A DNA stretch of 64,000 nt from Chimonanthus salicifolius (GCA_013350335.1 CM023532.1:95725064-95789063), one strand, 5' to 3'; positions 46,972 to 59,430 are shown, counted from the stretch's first letter. The notes: generated from the letters alone by a model not told the origin. Made by a program: numbers and translations.

Positions 46972-47519
46972 TTTCCTAAGTCATTGAAAACAACGTTGAC
47001 TTAGCTTCTTCGCAAAGTTTGTGTGTTCATATTTTGGGGAAAATTGCTAAATAAGCACCCTTATTTTTGGGGAAACCTCCTAAGTATCAAGTGTTGTTTC
47101 TCAATTTGGGGAAATCGGGAAAATGTCTCCTATTTTGCTATGTTTGATAAATCCATCACTGTTTCTCAAATTTGGGAAAAATTCAGAGGTTTCTCATTTT
47201 CGGGGAAATTTTCCTATGTATTAAGTGTTGTTCCTCAGTTTGGGGGAAAAATCATTGATGTTTCTCATTTTCGGGGAAATATGTCCTATCTTGCTACGTT
47301 TGTTAATCCAATTTGTAGTGATTGTCCTTCCCTTGCTATCATTCTTTTTTTGTTAAATGTTGCTCTCAGATTGAATGCTTCAGTCTGAGTCTAATGAAGT
47401 AAATTAATCCGGCCCCCGTGCACCGGACTCCGAAGAGTCTCTTAGTTGGGATTCTTATATTGTCAGTGAGACATGATACCGTCTTAATCTTACTTCGAAA
47501 GATTCATCCTTCCGGTTTC
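46972..47519 (-). other. 5' leader of the minus-strand element with short repeats
   Basis: Noncoding. On the plus strand the word TTTTGGGGAAA or TTTTCGGGGAAA recurs about five times between 47028 and 47283, each followed by similar text such as TCCTATTTTGCTATGTTTG. The block near 47430 (GCACCGGACTCCGAAGAGTC) is shared with the leaders at 9650 and 21580. Confidence 0.7.
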
Positions 47520-47531
47520 ACTCTGATACCA
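47520..47531 (-). other. Primer-binding site of the minus-strand element
   Basis: ACTCTGATACCA; the minus strand reads TGGTATCAGAGT, one base from the plant iMet site, two bases from the LTR end. Confidence 0.85.
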
Positions 47532-47533
47532 AC

Positions 47534-50500
47534 TGTAACGCCCCGCCCTTTTTCACTCGCCGAATTTTTTTTTTTTTTTAAAATAAAAAAGTGAGAGAGA
47601 GCGGGACGTCACGACGCGAGCTAAGTCCGAGCTTCCGAATCCTGGCCCTTAGCTGGCCAACCATACGTGTGTGTGGGCTAAGTCAACGAAAACAGTTCAC
47701 ATGTACTAAGGCTAAGCTTGCTGAAATAAACATAATTGTGGAATTATAATAGAGTCTATCCTATCCAATTATTAGAAAGCAAGGAAGTCCATCACATAAT
47801 AATAATCACCTTAACTTTAAATGTCCAAGATTAAAATCCAAACTATAGCAAATAGTCTAAGTTATTACAGTCCCAACAAGCTAATTACTCAAATTACATT
47901 ATCCATAAATAAACTTAAATAAAATAGATCTAGCTCATCCAAGCTCCTAAGCTTGGCTCCGATCGCGTCCTTCGTTTCGTCCGTTTCCTGTGTCATCATC
48001 TAAAGTAGAAGAAGGGCGTTAGTCAACACGCCCATTAGGTACTTCGAGTAGGGTCAACACATGGGTTAGTATGAAAAAATCACATAGATAAATATATGAT
48101 CAAAACCAAGCAAGTCAATGCCATGCCATGGGTGTCATATGCCATGAGTCCCACCCATCATCCATATCACAATCACACAGTATTCCTTTTGATGGATAAT
48201 CCACATCAATGTATTGTCATGACTCCCCCTGAATGCCTTATCGGTCCCACTAAACGGAGCGCGGACTCTGATTATATTTCAAACATAGTATAGCTCTCCC
48301 CACGAATGCCTTATCGGACGCCCCGAATGGAGCGTGGACTCCGGTTACAATTCAATCATACATCCTTGGAATCAGTGTGGATTCCCCCCCAACGATTGTT
48401 TATCGGAAATTCGAATGGAGCGTGGACTCCGCTTACAATTCAATCATACATCCATTGGAATCAGTGTGGATTCCTCCCCACGGTTGCTTTATCGGAAATC
48501 CGAATGGAGCGTGGACTCCCCTCATTTGATTGCATCCCATGCCATGCATGAGATGCAAGTGCATATATGCTATGTAATAATAAACATCATAGCATTAAAA
48601 TCCCATCATTAAGACATGTCATTTGATACCAAAATAATTAAAGTAAAAACATCACATATACATATTCCTTGGTTTTCAATGACATAGGAATCCTACCAAC
48701 GTCCAAATATTGGGTCCTTGTGTTTCCGTCCAAAAACCGATCGCCGATCATACTCCGTTTGTGAAATCCCGTTACCTTATTACATTTAACACATATACAT
48801 ACATCAATTTGTGATCCATTTAATTCCATCAACCCCTACATCAATGTGGGTCCAAGAACATTCCATCTTTTGATTTTTTAATCCCATCACATAAGTCAAT
48901 CATTTAACTTGATAAAAACACCTAAGTCCATAAAATATTATCCATGGGGTTCAGCCATACAACATGGCCGAACCCATGGTCCTTTAATTTCACTATATTC
49001 CCAATCTTTAGCCATCACTCTTTCCATAGCTAAACACTTAACTTATTTATGCATAACTTAGGTCCATGAATGATTCATTAACATAACATAGATCCATCAT
49101 AAATCCCTCCATTCCTTAGCTTGATCATTCCATCTTTAAACAAGCATAGATCTTCAAAATGACTCATCAAAATGGTTCATGGGGTTCGGCCATACAACAT
49201 GGCCGAACCCATGTTGCCTCATTCGTCATCCTCTTCTTTCTGAAATCACTCAGAACATATTAGATCCCACAAATATGATCCATGGGGTTCGGCCGTACAA
49301 CATGGTCGAACCCATGGTTTTTCATCTCCATTTATTTCTTAACTTATTAGCCATGGCTCATCAAGAAAAACATATAAAAATTCATAAACATACTTCCACC
49401 ATTTTCATCCTTTAAAACCCATTAAAATCACTAACATACTTCCATGATTTTCATCCTTTAAAACCCCTTAAAATCATTAACATACTTCCATGGTTTTGAT
49501 CCTTTAAAACCCATTAAAATGAATAACCTACTTCCATGGGGTTCGGCCATACAACATTGTCGAACCCTATGGTTCATCACATTCTCTTATCAATTAAATA
49601 CCCATGATTATATCCTTTGATGGGGTTTGGCCATACATCATTGCCGAACCTCATCCAATCCCTTTTTAGTTCTCATATGGTCCATACATAAAATCTAGGG
49701 TTTGGCCATGCAAGGGTCAAACCATGATCTTTGATCATTCTCCATTCTTTCTATTGAACATGCATGAGGTCCTTATGCATGTCAAGATTAGGGTTCGGCC
49801 ATGCAAGGGCCGAACCATGTTCTTTGATCATTCCTCATGTTTAGCCATGCATGTTGACATAAGCCATATATACATAGTGTCCTTAGTAATCCATCTTACC
49901 CACTAGGGTTTTGTCCATTTTTCCATCTCATTCCTTGGATGAATTTTGAATCCATGGTCCATAACATTTTGACCAACTATTTTCAATCCGAAATGGAATG
50001 TTTCCTTACTCCTTTTAATTAATAAATCATATCAAGGAATACTTACCGATTCCGCGACTCCTCCGTTTTCTTTCGTTCCGCCTTACTCCTCTGATCTTCT
50101 CCTTCCTTAGTCCTTTCTTTCTTCCTCCTTGATCTTCTGCCAAAAAGTGTTCGTTTGAGAGAGGGAGAGAGTTTAAGATGAAAACTCCAAGAGGTGGTTC
50201 GGCCAAGGAGAGAGCTTGAGAGAGGGAGAGGAGGAAAGAATGGAAAACCTTAAGTCTTTTTCTTTTGTCTTGTGAGAGGGGTCGGCCCCTAGGGTTTTTG
50301 GTGAGAGGTAGAGGATTTGAGATGGAAAAATCTAAGTGTTTTCTTTTGTCTAATGAGCGGGTCGGCTTTGAGAGAGGGAGAGAGTGAGAGAGTCAATGAG
50401 ATGGAAAGCTAACCCTTTCCATCTTTGTCTAGGGTTTCCTTGGGTAAGACTCCACCTCCAACCACCCTCATCAATGTGGAGTCTTCCCTATGAGTTCCTT

Positions 50501-50996
50501 GAGCAAACAAGGGAGTGCATGCCCTCCACATGGGACACACCACCATCTCCAACGGTTTTGGGCTAGTGGTTTCCATGAGATGGAGCCCTCCACCTCCCTT
50601 TGACTCACTAAGTGGAAGCATGCCCTCCACATGTGTTCTTTGTCTAGCCAACAGGGTGCATGCCCTCCACATGTCACACACCACGCTCTCCAATGGTTTT
50701 GTGGCTAGTTGTTCCCATGAGATGGAAACCACCCACCTCTCCTTTGACTCACTCCATATTTTCATCTTCCATGTGACTCACCCCCATTTGACTCACTCCA
50801 TTAAAATGGAACTCAACTCCTAACTCAAGCATTGGAATTTATTTCCATCTAACTTAGGTGATTTAATTAAATAATTTATTTCAACTCACTTCACTTTATC
50901 CTCTTTAATTCACCCGTGAACTCACCCATGGTTAACCAAGTCAACCATGGTGGCCGGCCCCACATGTACCTTAGTCCACACGCCACCTCACTTGAT
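47534..50996 (-). mobile_element. 5' LTR of the minus-strand element, main segment
   Basis: TGTAACGCCCCGCCC at 47534. Acceptor-like TTTAG at 48000, three GGAGCGTGGACTCC units (48240-48520), GTAGGATTCCTATG box near 48690, palindromes (about 48945, 49185, 49285, 49540, 49620, 49790), donor-like GTAAGT at 50046, U3-like stem near 50567. Ends in CTTGAT at 50991-50996, where a truncated plus-strand element begins. Confidence 0.87.
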
Positions 50997-51905
50997 CCGT
51001 AGCTTCTTGGGATTGGCTGGTTGTTACAGAAAGTTTATTATGGATTTCTCCAAGATTGCATCTCCACTGACTCTACTCACTCAGAAAGAAGTCAAATTTG
51101 AGTGGTTAGACTTGTGCAACCAGAGATTTGTAGAGCTGAAAAATAGACTTACAACGGCTCCTATCTTAATTTTGTCGGAAAGGGGCGAGGGTTATGAGGT
51201 AGAATGCAACGCTTCAGGAGAAGGACTCGGGTGTGTCCTTAGTCAAACTCATCGTGTGGTTACTTATGGTTCAGGACAATTGAAAATACATAAACGTCTC
51301 TATCCTACGCACGATCTTGAACTAGCCGCAGTGGTATTCGCTTTCAAAAGCTGGAGACATTATCTATATGGCGAGAAATTTGAAGTATTCTCATATCATA
51401 AGAGCTTGAAATACTTGTTTGATCAGAAAGAGCTCAACCTGAGGCAGCGCAGATGGATGGAATATATGGCAGATTATGAGTTCACACTTCGTTATCACCC
51501 TGGTAAGACGAACAAGTGGCTGATGCCTGCAGCCGCTTATCACATGCATCAGTGGCATGTTTGATCATAACAGAATGGGAGATGCTAAATACCATTCGAG
51601 AGTTTAATCTTTATATCAATAACCATGGGAGTGTGTACAATTTGATCATACGGTCCAACATGCTTACCAAGATTGAACAGGAACAGCAGATAGACCCGAA
51701 AGTGGAAGAGATATGGGCCAAGATGTCTACTGGTGATGTCATACCGGAATGGGAGTTACGACAAGGACAGGGTCTTGTATTCCGAGGAAGGGTATATGTG
51801 CCAAGGAGCTGCAGAAAAGAGTTATTGGTTGAGGTACATCAGACCAAACTCTTTATTCATCCGGGCAGCACTAAGATGTATCATGACTTGAAGATGCATT
51901 ACTAG
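50997..51905 (+). pseudogene. pol: 5'-truncated pol fragment: RT end, RNase H and start of integrase
   Basis: Starts abruptly at [19 protein letters not shown], so gag, protease and the RT catalytic core are absent. RNase H shows [11 protein letters not shown] (Asp of the usual YCDAS changed to Asn) and ends near 51530 with a frameshift. The integrase linker and N-terminus follow from about 51560 (MLTKIEQEQQIDP...). TAG at 51903-51905 interrupts HY-WHG. A start codon that would fuse it to the LTR at 50947 is fortuitous. Confidence 0.87.
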
Positions 51906-52711
51906 TGGCACGGACTCAAAAAGGATGTGGCAGAATTTGTGACTCATTGCTTAACGTGTCAGCATGTTAAAACGGAACATCAGAAGCCACCAGGGTTACT
52001 TAAACCCTTACCAGTGCCGGAATGGAAATGGGAGCACATCTCCATGGATTTTGTGACAGGGTTACCAAGGTCTTCAAAGGGCAACGATGCGATATGAGTC
52101 GTGGTAGACCGACTGACCAATCTGCACATTTCATTCCCATTAAGATGACAGACTCATCTGAGACTTTGGGTCGGCTGTATATCGAGGATATCATCAGGTT
52201 GCATGGTATTCCTCGGACTCTTGTGTCCGACAGAGATGGTCGATTCACCAGCAAAGTATGGCAGAGCATGCAGTCGGCCATGGGAATAGACTTATTGACT
52301 AGTACAACATTCCATCCACAGACTGATGGACAGTCTAAGAGGACAATACAGACACTAGAGGATATGATGAGAGCATGTATGCTAGATTTCAAAGGCGGAT
52401 GGGAGGATCACTTGCCATTGGTAGAATTCTCATACAACAACAGTTACCAGGCAAGCCTCCAAATGGCTCCATTTGAGGCATTATATGGTAGATCATGTAG
52501 GTCACTTGTGTGTTGGATAGAGGCCGGTGAGCCTGCACTTATTGGACCTGAGATGGTTACAGAAACTACAGCGCAGATACAGTTGATACGGCAACATTTA
52601 TTGACTGCACAAAGTCGTCAGAAAAGTTACGCTGACAAGAGGAGGAGGTTCCTTGAATTTGAAGTGGGAGACATGGTGTTTTTGAAAGTCTCGCCACGAA
52701 AGGGCACATGA
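51906..52711 (+). pseudogene. pol: Integrase core and C-terminus, truncated plus-strand element
   Basis: HHCC Cys pair (CLTCQHVK), Asp in [13 protein letters not shown], a TGA and a short deletion near 52097-52125, then the open frame with Asp in VSDRDGRF (52230), Q-S-K/R-T-I-Q region (Glu of the usual QSER is Lys here, near 52335), and SYADKRRRFLEFEVGDMVFLKVSPRK. The frame shifts near 52705. The catalytic Glu may be the changed residue, but this was not checked by alignment. Confidence 0.85.
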
Positions 52712-53082
52712 GATTTGGAAAGAAGGGGAAATTGCCGCCAAGATATGTGGGACCGTTTTCAATCATAAAAAGGATGGGGGACGTGGCTTATCAATTGGCA
52801 CTCCCATCATAGTTGGCATCTTTACACGATGTGTTCCATATATCGATGTTGAGGAAGTACAATCCTGATCCTTCTCATGTGCTGAACATGCAAGATATAG
52901 AGATCCAAAGTGACATGACATACGTCGAGAAGGCTGTCCGAGTGGTGGACACAGAACAAAGGGTATTACGGAATCGAGCCATCCAGTTTGTCAAAGTGGT
53001 ATGGGATCGACATGGCATTGAGGAAGCCACATGGGAACTCGAGTCGGCAATGAGAAAAGCTCATCCTGAGCTATTTATGTAA
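52712..53082 (+). pseudogene. pol: GPF module and chromodomain, truncated plus-strand element
   Basis: RYVGPFSIIKRMGDVAYQLALPS precedes a TAG at about 52810. The chromodomain frame 52813-53082 is open and complete: SDMTYVEKAVRVVDTEQRVLRN then VVWDRHGIEEATWELESAM and terminal LFM. TAA at 53080-53082. PPT sequence TTTTAAAAAGAGGGTTATAT follows at about 53122. Confidence 0.87.
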
Positions 53083-53142
53083 ATGTTTGAAACCCTAATT
53101 CACTCGATTCTCGGGACGAAAATTTTAAAAAGAGGGTTATAT

Positions 53143-56100
53143 TATAACACCCCAAATTTTCAAGTTATTAATATATATGAAAATTATCCATTTAATTTGT
53201 GAATTATTAGATATGGATCTTATATGGGTAAATGGTTGGGCCATTGCCCAATCAAGACCCAACGGTTTTGGAATTGGTTTCAATAAAATTAAATGGAGAT
53301 GAATTTAATTAGTAATGCAACATAGATAAATAAAGGAACTTAGGATAATTGTTGCATGGCTGAATTTAAGATGTGCATATCCAAGAAGATTGCTTATGGC
53401 CGTGTGTAGGGATTAATCCAAGGTTAGGTGCATAAGATCATTTAAAAAGGGTATGCAAAATGTCTAAAATTAATTAAAGAAGTTATCTAATTAAACAAAG
53501 ATTGTATGGCCGCATGTGATATTGCTAGATTCGAAGGTCGGCAATATCTAATTAAGGCAACACAAAGGGGCGCAGGGCATAAGGGAATTGTATCTTGGTA
53601 CCTTCTAAATAGAGGACCAATTCGAGATTAAAGGCAGCTAGAGGCTCACGGAAATTGCTATTGTAATTGTGGAATTTTTATTAAAGAAAGTGGGAAGCAA
53701 GGGGTGCACGACACTTGCCATCTTCTAAAGAATCTTAGCACCTTCTAAGATTGGCCAATTGGAAGTAATAAAAGAGGCAACAAGGAGGGGCGCACGGCTT
53801 ACACACATGGCCAAATTCTTTCTCCCTCTCAAGTTCTCATTCTCGGCAATACATGAAGAGAAGGAAGAAAAGGCAGCCAGCAAGAGGTGTTCTCGGCTTG
53901 GGAAAAATCAAGAAGAAAGGAGAAGGATTGGAAGAACAATAATCAATCGGAATCGGTTCGTATTTTATAAATTTTGTTTAAGGAAAAGAACCCCATGGAA
54001 GAGAATTGGGAGATGATCATGGTATTTTTATTGGAAAGAAGGAAACATAGGGTTCGGCCATAGTGCATGGCCGAACCCCATGAAAGAGTGTTGGTTAATT
54101 TTAAATGGGAGTTGTTGGTAATGGTATATGATTTTTGAAAGGATTAAATAGATAAGAATCATGAATAAATTTAATGGGTCTTCTGGATTGTAATGGAAGA
54201 ATTTTGTGAAGATCCTAGACTATGGGTTCGGCCATGGAGTATGGTCGAACCCCATAAATATTTATGGTATTATGTTCATGAAATTAAATCATGGAAAATG
54301 ATGGGAAAGGTTACTTGTGATTTATTTTAAATGGATGGAAGGTTTGATGGTTTTAGATGCAATTAGATCATGAAAATCATGGAGGGTTATGTTGTTTTAA
54401 TTCTATTCAAAAGAGAACCTTATGAACCATAGGGTTCAGCCATGGTGTATGGCCGAACCCCATGGAGTTGGTTTGGTATATTTTAACGTATGTTAATCGA
54501 TTAAAATAGAAGGAGGGGATTAATTTGGAAACTTTCTAATTATGGAAGGATGGATGCTAAATTTGGAAACTTTCTAATTATGGAAGGAACCTTGTTAAAT
54601 GATTAAAATAGAAGGTGGAGATTAAATTAGAAAGTTTCTAATTATGGATTTTTGGATCAAAAAGGAAAGAACTTTGATTTATGGATCCAAGTGTGGAAAT
54701 TAATATAATTGGAAAGTCTACATCATAGGGTTCGGCCATGGTGTTTGGCCGAACCCCCATGAATCAAGTATTTGTTTCAATTATGGACTTATTATTTTTA
54801 AATAAATTTAGAAGGAGGATGGAACCATGATATCATGGGTTCGGCCATGGAGTATGGCCAAACCCGATGAACCAATTTTTATGGGTCTTGAATGGACCTA
54901 ATATGATTAAAGGAATGGAAGGTTTTATTTATGGTTCTATGATTGTGGATCTTTGGTAAATCCATATATGTGATGTCTAAAACTATGGACCATGGGTTCG
55001 ACCATGTGGCATGGCCGAACCCCATGGAAAATTATTTGGTGGACTTGGGATTTTTATGTCACGGTTAATGAATCAAGTTGAATGGATTTTATTAACTTAA
55101 GATGGTGATTGGATTAATGGAGAGACAATGATAGAGATAATGGCATTTTGGTAATTAAGTAAAAATAAGGGACCACCATGGCCGAACCCCATGGGGAATG
55201 TTTGCTGAACTTAATGTTTGATGTATCTTAGATGATTAATTGGGATATCATCAGATTAATGCATAAAAATGGTAAGAATGGCATTATTGTAAATATGGTA
55301 AAAAAAAATGAAAGACCATGGGTTCGGCCATGGTGTATGGCTGAACCCCATGGGAATTGTTTTGATGGACTTGGACATTGTTGTAAATCAAGTGGGACTT
55401 GGTTTAATTGATTGTTATATTATAAGGTTACGGGACCTCACAAGGTGTGTACGATCGTGAGCAGTTACCGGACGAAAGACGCAAGGACACATTAGCGGTC
55501 TTTGGTAGGATTCCAACTCTTTGAAACCATGGGTTTATGTATTTTATTTTTGCCTTATTTTTTATGAATATATGTTGCAAAAGATATGTTTCAAATTGTG
55601 ATTTTTAAATGCTATGTTTATATGATAAAATAGCATGTGTTGGATATGTTTCAAATTGTGATTTTAAATGCTATGTTTATATGATAAAATAACATGTGTT
55701 TCATTGGCATCTGATGCATGGCATGGGGTGGAGGATTTGTAACCGGAGGGGCCACACTCTGTCGGGGCGTCCGAAAAACCTATGTGGGGTACCTGGATGT
55801 GTTTTTCCATCAGGAAGAAACCAGAGGGTCGACACTCCGTCGGGGCGTTCGAAAGACCTATGTGGTGGGTACTTTTATGTACATGTGATGGATGAGACTC
55901 ATTACATTTGTCATCATTGCATGGCATCGTTTTATATGGTTTTTGGACATTATGATATTATATATGTTTTATACTAACCATGTGTTAGCCCTAATTGGAA
56001 TACCTACTAGGCGCGTTGTTCTAACTCCCTATTTCTACCCTAGCGGATGACACAGGAAACCAGGGGAACGATGAACGCAAGGAGGGCCAAGCATAGGAGC

Positions 56101-56488
56101 TTGGATAATTTAGTTTTATTTTGAATAAAGTTACTTATGGACATGTATTTGAGTAACTAGTTTCCGGGCATGTAATAACTTAGATGGTTGGATGTTTATT
56201 TGGATGATTATGATATTTTAATTATGACTAAGGACTTGATGTACTTTGCTATCTGAATGGAATAGAACTTGGTTCTATTATTATTCTGCAGTTATGATGT
56301 TATTCCGCATGTTGATATTGTATGTGTGAACTGTTTTCATAGATTTAGTCCATGCACACATAAGGTTGGCCAGTTAAGGGTCGGACTTTAGAAGTTCGGA
56401 CTTAGCTCTCTATCACTCTTCGTTTATAAGAAAAAATAGACTCTGATTTTCGGAAAGGGAAAGCGAGTGAAAAGGGCGGGGCGTTACA
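53143..56488 (+). mobile_element. 3' LTR of the truncated plus-strand element (3346 bp)
   Basis: TATAACACCCC (TG changed to TA) after a polypurine tract, ending GGGCGGGGCGTTACA. Weak donor-like GTTCGT at 53956, palindromes near 54050, 54225, 54430, 54728, 54840, 54985 and 55320, acceptor CTACCCTAG at 56043. Contains a 62-bp direct pair at 55585-55690 (ATATGTTTCAAATTGTGATT) and a ~55-bp pair near 54530-54585. No matching target duplication: the host LTR has lost about 24 bp at this site. Confidence 0.88.
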
Positions 56489-56837
56489 CTATGCCACTTG
56501 GATAATCCCTCATACACTTGCCACCTCACTTGATGAGGTGGACTCCATGCCTTTGATCATAATTTGGTCCATGACCAGATTAAATCCATTCCTTACCCAT
56601 TTACCCTTATCATCAACCCATCTTGACCCATTGGGTCCCAATTGGCTATTTGACCCAAGTGACCACATTGACCCAATTAAATAGAATTAATCCTATCCAT
56701 GGTCCATTGGACCATACTTGGGCCATTGCCCCACTTTGATCCGTCTAACATCCATTACATCTATAGATCTTAATTTTTAACAATTAAAAATAAATAATAG
56801 CCAATATATTTATTGAACTGAAAAACCGACTATTACA
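56489..56837 (-). mobile_element. 5' LTR of the minus-strand element, terminal segment
   Basis: Resumes at CTATGCCACTTGG and ends CGACTATTACA, followed by the ATAAC duplication at 56838-56842. Near-identical over its length to 38330-38681 of the 3' LTR. Confidence 0.88.
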
Positions 56838-56842
56838 ATAAC

Positions 56843-57324
56843 CCACCCCTTAATACATTTGAATGGTAAAACATACAACAAATTACATCATACATTCAAA
56901 TGAAATCATGACTTGGACCAATGCATATTCTTGCTCAGCTTGCTCAAATTTCAAAACTCACCTGTAGAAACACATTAAGCAAGTTATTGAAACATGGAGC
57001 ACATTTGTATGTTAGTCAAAAATTCAAATTAAATGAACTCCCCCATACTCCATGCATTGGACAAATTTGTAACCCATTGATTTCCCCATCCAACACAACT
57101 CTCCCCCATAGCCAAATATATCTCCTAAAATACATTTCCCTTATTTGGCTTTGTTTCCAGTCTCCTTCATTTCTCCCCCATGGAATAAGCTATAACATTT
57201 CCCTAGTTTCTCCATTTTCTTCCCCATTTCAAGCTATCATCACCCTAACTTCACAAAATTCTCCTCTATTTTGCCATGACTATTGACAAAGGTTGTATAA
57301 CACATGTGTTTTGCTCCCCCGTAC
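56843..57324. other. Unclassified AT-rich spacer
   Basis: Continuation of the DNA that stood left of 23151 before the minus-strand element landed. CT-rich words such as CTCCCCCAT recur (57050, 57110, 57172). No convincing gene; the 121-residue frame at 56921 has no recognisable motif. Confidence 0.4.
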
Positions 57325-59215
57325 TGTAAAACCCTGCCCCAGATTAAGCGTGTTTTAGCTTGATAATCTTCTTTGACCGGTTAATCTCGAAGATTACAGT
57401 TAGGGCTTTGAGGAAAGCCAGGTGTGGCCCAATCCGAGCTCGTGAGCTCAGTGATCCAGCTAGTCCAACTGGAGGGGCATTTTGGTAATTTACCGCTTGT
57501 AGTTATTATTTTGGTGAATTATGTTATTCTGTGATTATTATTGGATGATAATATTCTCCTTATAAAGGATTTGTATTTCTAATTTTAAAATAATTTTATT
57601 TTTGGAAAAGGGTATTTAAATCCGCCCGTCAAAACCTCGAAAGGGAGAAATAATTATTTTAAATGATTTTGGAAATGAGATAAAATCCAAAACTGGTATT
57701 TTGTGTTAGACCATTTTAAGAATGGTCTAGTTATTCTTTGACACCCCAAAATGAGGTCTCTAAATAGTTTTATTAAACATTTGTTTAATTAAGTAAATAG
57801 TGTTAAATGATGGTTTTATTTTAAATCAAGGGTTTTTAGTAAGAGATAAATTCCAAGATTTTTATGGTGATTAAGGTTTTCAAAACCCAACCCATCTGTA
57901 AGGATGGATTAAGTTTTTGAGGTCTCTAAATCTTGTGTTTAGTGAAAAATATGCTTTTTATCAAACCAGGGACTAATCTGCAAAACCAAAACTGTTGGGG
58001 GGCTGATTTGCAACAAACCAACGGTAACTGTAGCGGACGTCACCCGCAACTGCATGCAGTGGCAGTCTGGCCAGTTTTTCAGGCCAATTTCCTATAAATT
58101 GGCCTCAGTTCTTCAGTTCTTCCTCCCAGCATTTCTTTTCTCTCTTCTGCTCTCTGGTTCTCAGACCAGCCGACCCCTTTCTCAGCCTTCGTTTCTCTGC
58201 TTCTTGTCACCCGTAGCTTAAGAGAGGAAGTTTTCCCAAAGTCCGGATTTTCAGCCCAGGAACCCAAGTGAAGTTATCCACTGAGTTCCCCTTTCAAATT
58301 CAACTAGTTTAGAATCAAATAAAACCGGTTTTAGCCCTGTTTTCAGTGAGAAAAACCATTTCAAAGTTTTAAGGAAAACCCGGTTTTAAGTGTATCAGTG
58401 GGCTTTTGGGATTAAGATCTCATGGCCTACTGGGTTTTAAGACCTTAAACTATTCCCTATGGAAAGAGGACTCCCAGAGGAGTCCATCGGACTGGCTAGG
58501 TGTGGAAACCGAATCCGGAAAACCCTCTGTTTCTGGATTCGTATTTCATACAGTGATTGCCGTCACTGTCTGCTAGTGCAAACAATGGAGGAAGACGACT
58601 CTCGGACTGTCTGAGAGTCGGTCTTCGGACGGTCCGAGCAGTAACCCTCGGACGTTCCGAGATTCACCCGAAGCCCCGGAACGCCCGAGACTGGTTTGAC
58701 CCACTCGGATGACCCGAGCAGAGTTCGGAAGGACCGAACCCCACTCGGACGTTCCGAGCCCACGGCGGATGTTCCGAAGTGCATAGACCCACCGAGACTT
58801 ATTTTCTTCATTTTACGGATCGAAAGAAGTTCGGAAGGTCCGAGACCCGATCTTCGGACGATCCGAAGTCAAGCCCATGTTCCGAGGTCAGTGACTAGTT
58901 TAGGTGTGGCTCGGATGATCCGAAGCCACAGTACCTAGTTCCGAGGGACCCAGTTTTTAAGTATAAAATATTGTTGTTTGATTATTTTGGATGCATATGA
59001 TGTGATGTGATGTTAGTACCCCTTTTTGTTAATTAAAAATGTACTAACCCCTCTTCTCTTATTACTATAGTGTAAATACTATTGTATTCACTTCCAGGCC
59101 GACTCTATTGGTCAGGCACTGAGTGATCTCACTTCCAGGCCGACGCTATATTTGTCGGGCACTGAGTGACCTCGAGGCCTAACACAAAATGTCAGATCTG
59201 GTCCTATCCAGAAGA
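57325..59215 (+). mobile_element. LTR of a second chromovirus family, 5' copy (truncated)
   Basis: TGTAAAACCCTGCCCCAG at 57325, aligned with TGTAATACCCTGCCCCAG at 59497. Both share TTGTTTAATTAAGTAAAT-type text, a GCCAATTTCCTATAAATTGG stem (58082-58101; 60279-60298) and a TCGGA/TCCGA palindrome cluster. Alignment with the 3' copy ends at CCAGAAGAC (59207-59215), where pol sequence begins. It lacks the PBS, leader and most of pol. Confidence 0.75.
58585..58950 (+). repeat. Cluster of TCGGA...TCCGA palindromes, 5' LTR copy
   Basis: About ten imperfect palindromes such as CTTCGGACGGTCCGAG, CTCGGACGTTCCGAG, GTTCGGAAGGACCGAAC, CTTCGGACGATCCGAAG and CTCGGATGATCCGAAG in about 365 bp, on a roughly 20-40 bp spacing. 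Confidence 0.8.
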
Positions 59216-59430
59216 CCAGTCTGACCCTTCGCATGTGATAACTTTTGAAGAAATCGAAGAGTCAGAAGACCTAACCTTTAAAGAAGTGCCAGTCAAAATT
59301 CTAGAGCGTCGGATCCAAGAGCTTAGGAGGAAGTCTATACCCCTAGTGCGAGTGCTGTGGCAACATCGCGACGTGCAACATGAGACGTGGTAACCAGAAG
59401 CGACGATGCAGAAGCTGTACCTTGGCTTGT
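59216..59430 (+). pseudogene. Chromodomain remnant of the second family
   Basis: Reading FEEIEESEDLTFKEVPVKIL then ERRIQELRRKSIPLVRVLW and QHRDVQHETW, stop TAA at 59391-59393 (Glu expected), then PEATMQKLYLGLF. This matches the chromodomain found at the pol C-terminus of Del/Tekay-like chromoviruses. A polypurine tract, TTTTAGGGGGGTAGGA, is at 59481-59496, directly before the 3' LTR. The rest of the internal region is deleted. Confidence 0.8.

Larger units (their letters stand above)
23156..56837 (-). mobile_element. Full minus-strand chromovirus element with nested insertions (footprint 33.7 kb)
   Basis: Left LTR starts TGTAACGCC at 23156 and the right LTR ends CTATTACA at 56837. ATAAC flanks both ends (23151-23155 and 56838-56842), a perfect 5-bp target duplication. 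In minus-strand order: 5' LTR (56837-56489 and 50996-47534), PBS (47531-47520), leader, gag, protease, RT, RNase H, integrase, chromodomain, PPT (about 38700), 3' LTR (38681-38268, 35090-32084, 23610-23156). Without insertions the LTRs are about 3.9 and 3.8 kb and the internal region about 5.3 kb, normal for Del/Tekay-like elements. The two LTRs align well but with many differences, so it is not recent. Confidence 0.88.

Noticed and set aside
53759..54016. 85-residue ORF in the LTR at 53143-56488
   Set aside because: It covers the purine-rich predicted first exon of the LTR, has no recognisable domain, and I saw no conserved frame in the equivalent part of other LTRs.
56921..57286. 121-residue ORF in the right-hand spacer
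   Set aside because: No motif, no homologous frame in the window and biased toward Leu/Ser/Pro/His by CT-rich sequence; more likely chance.
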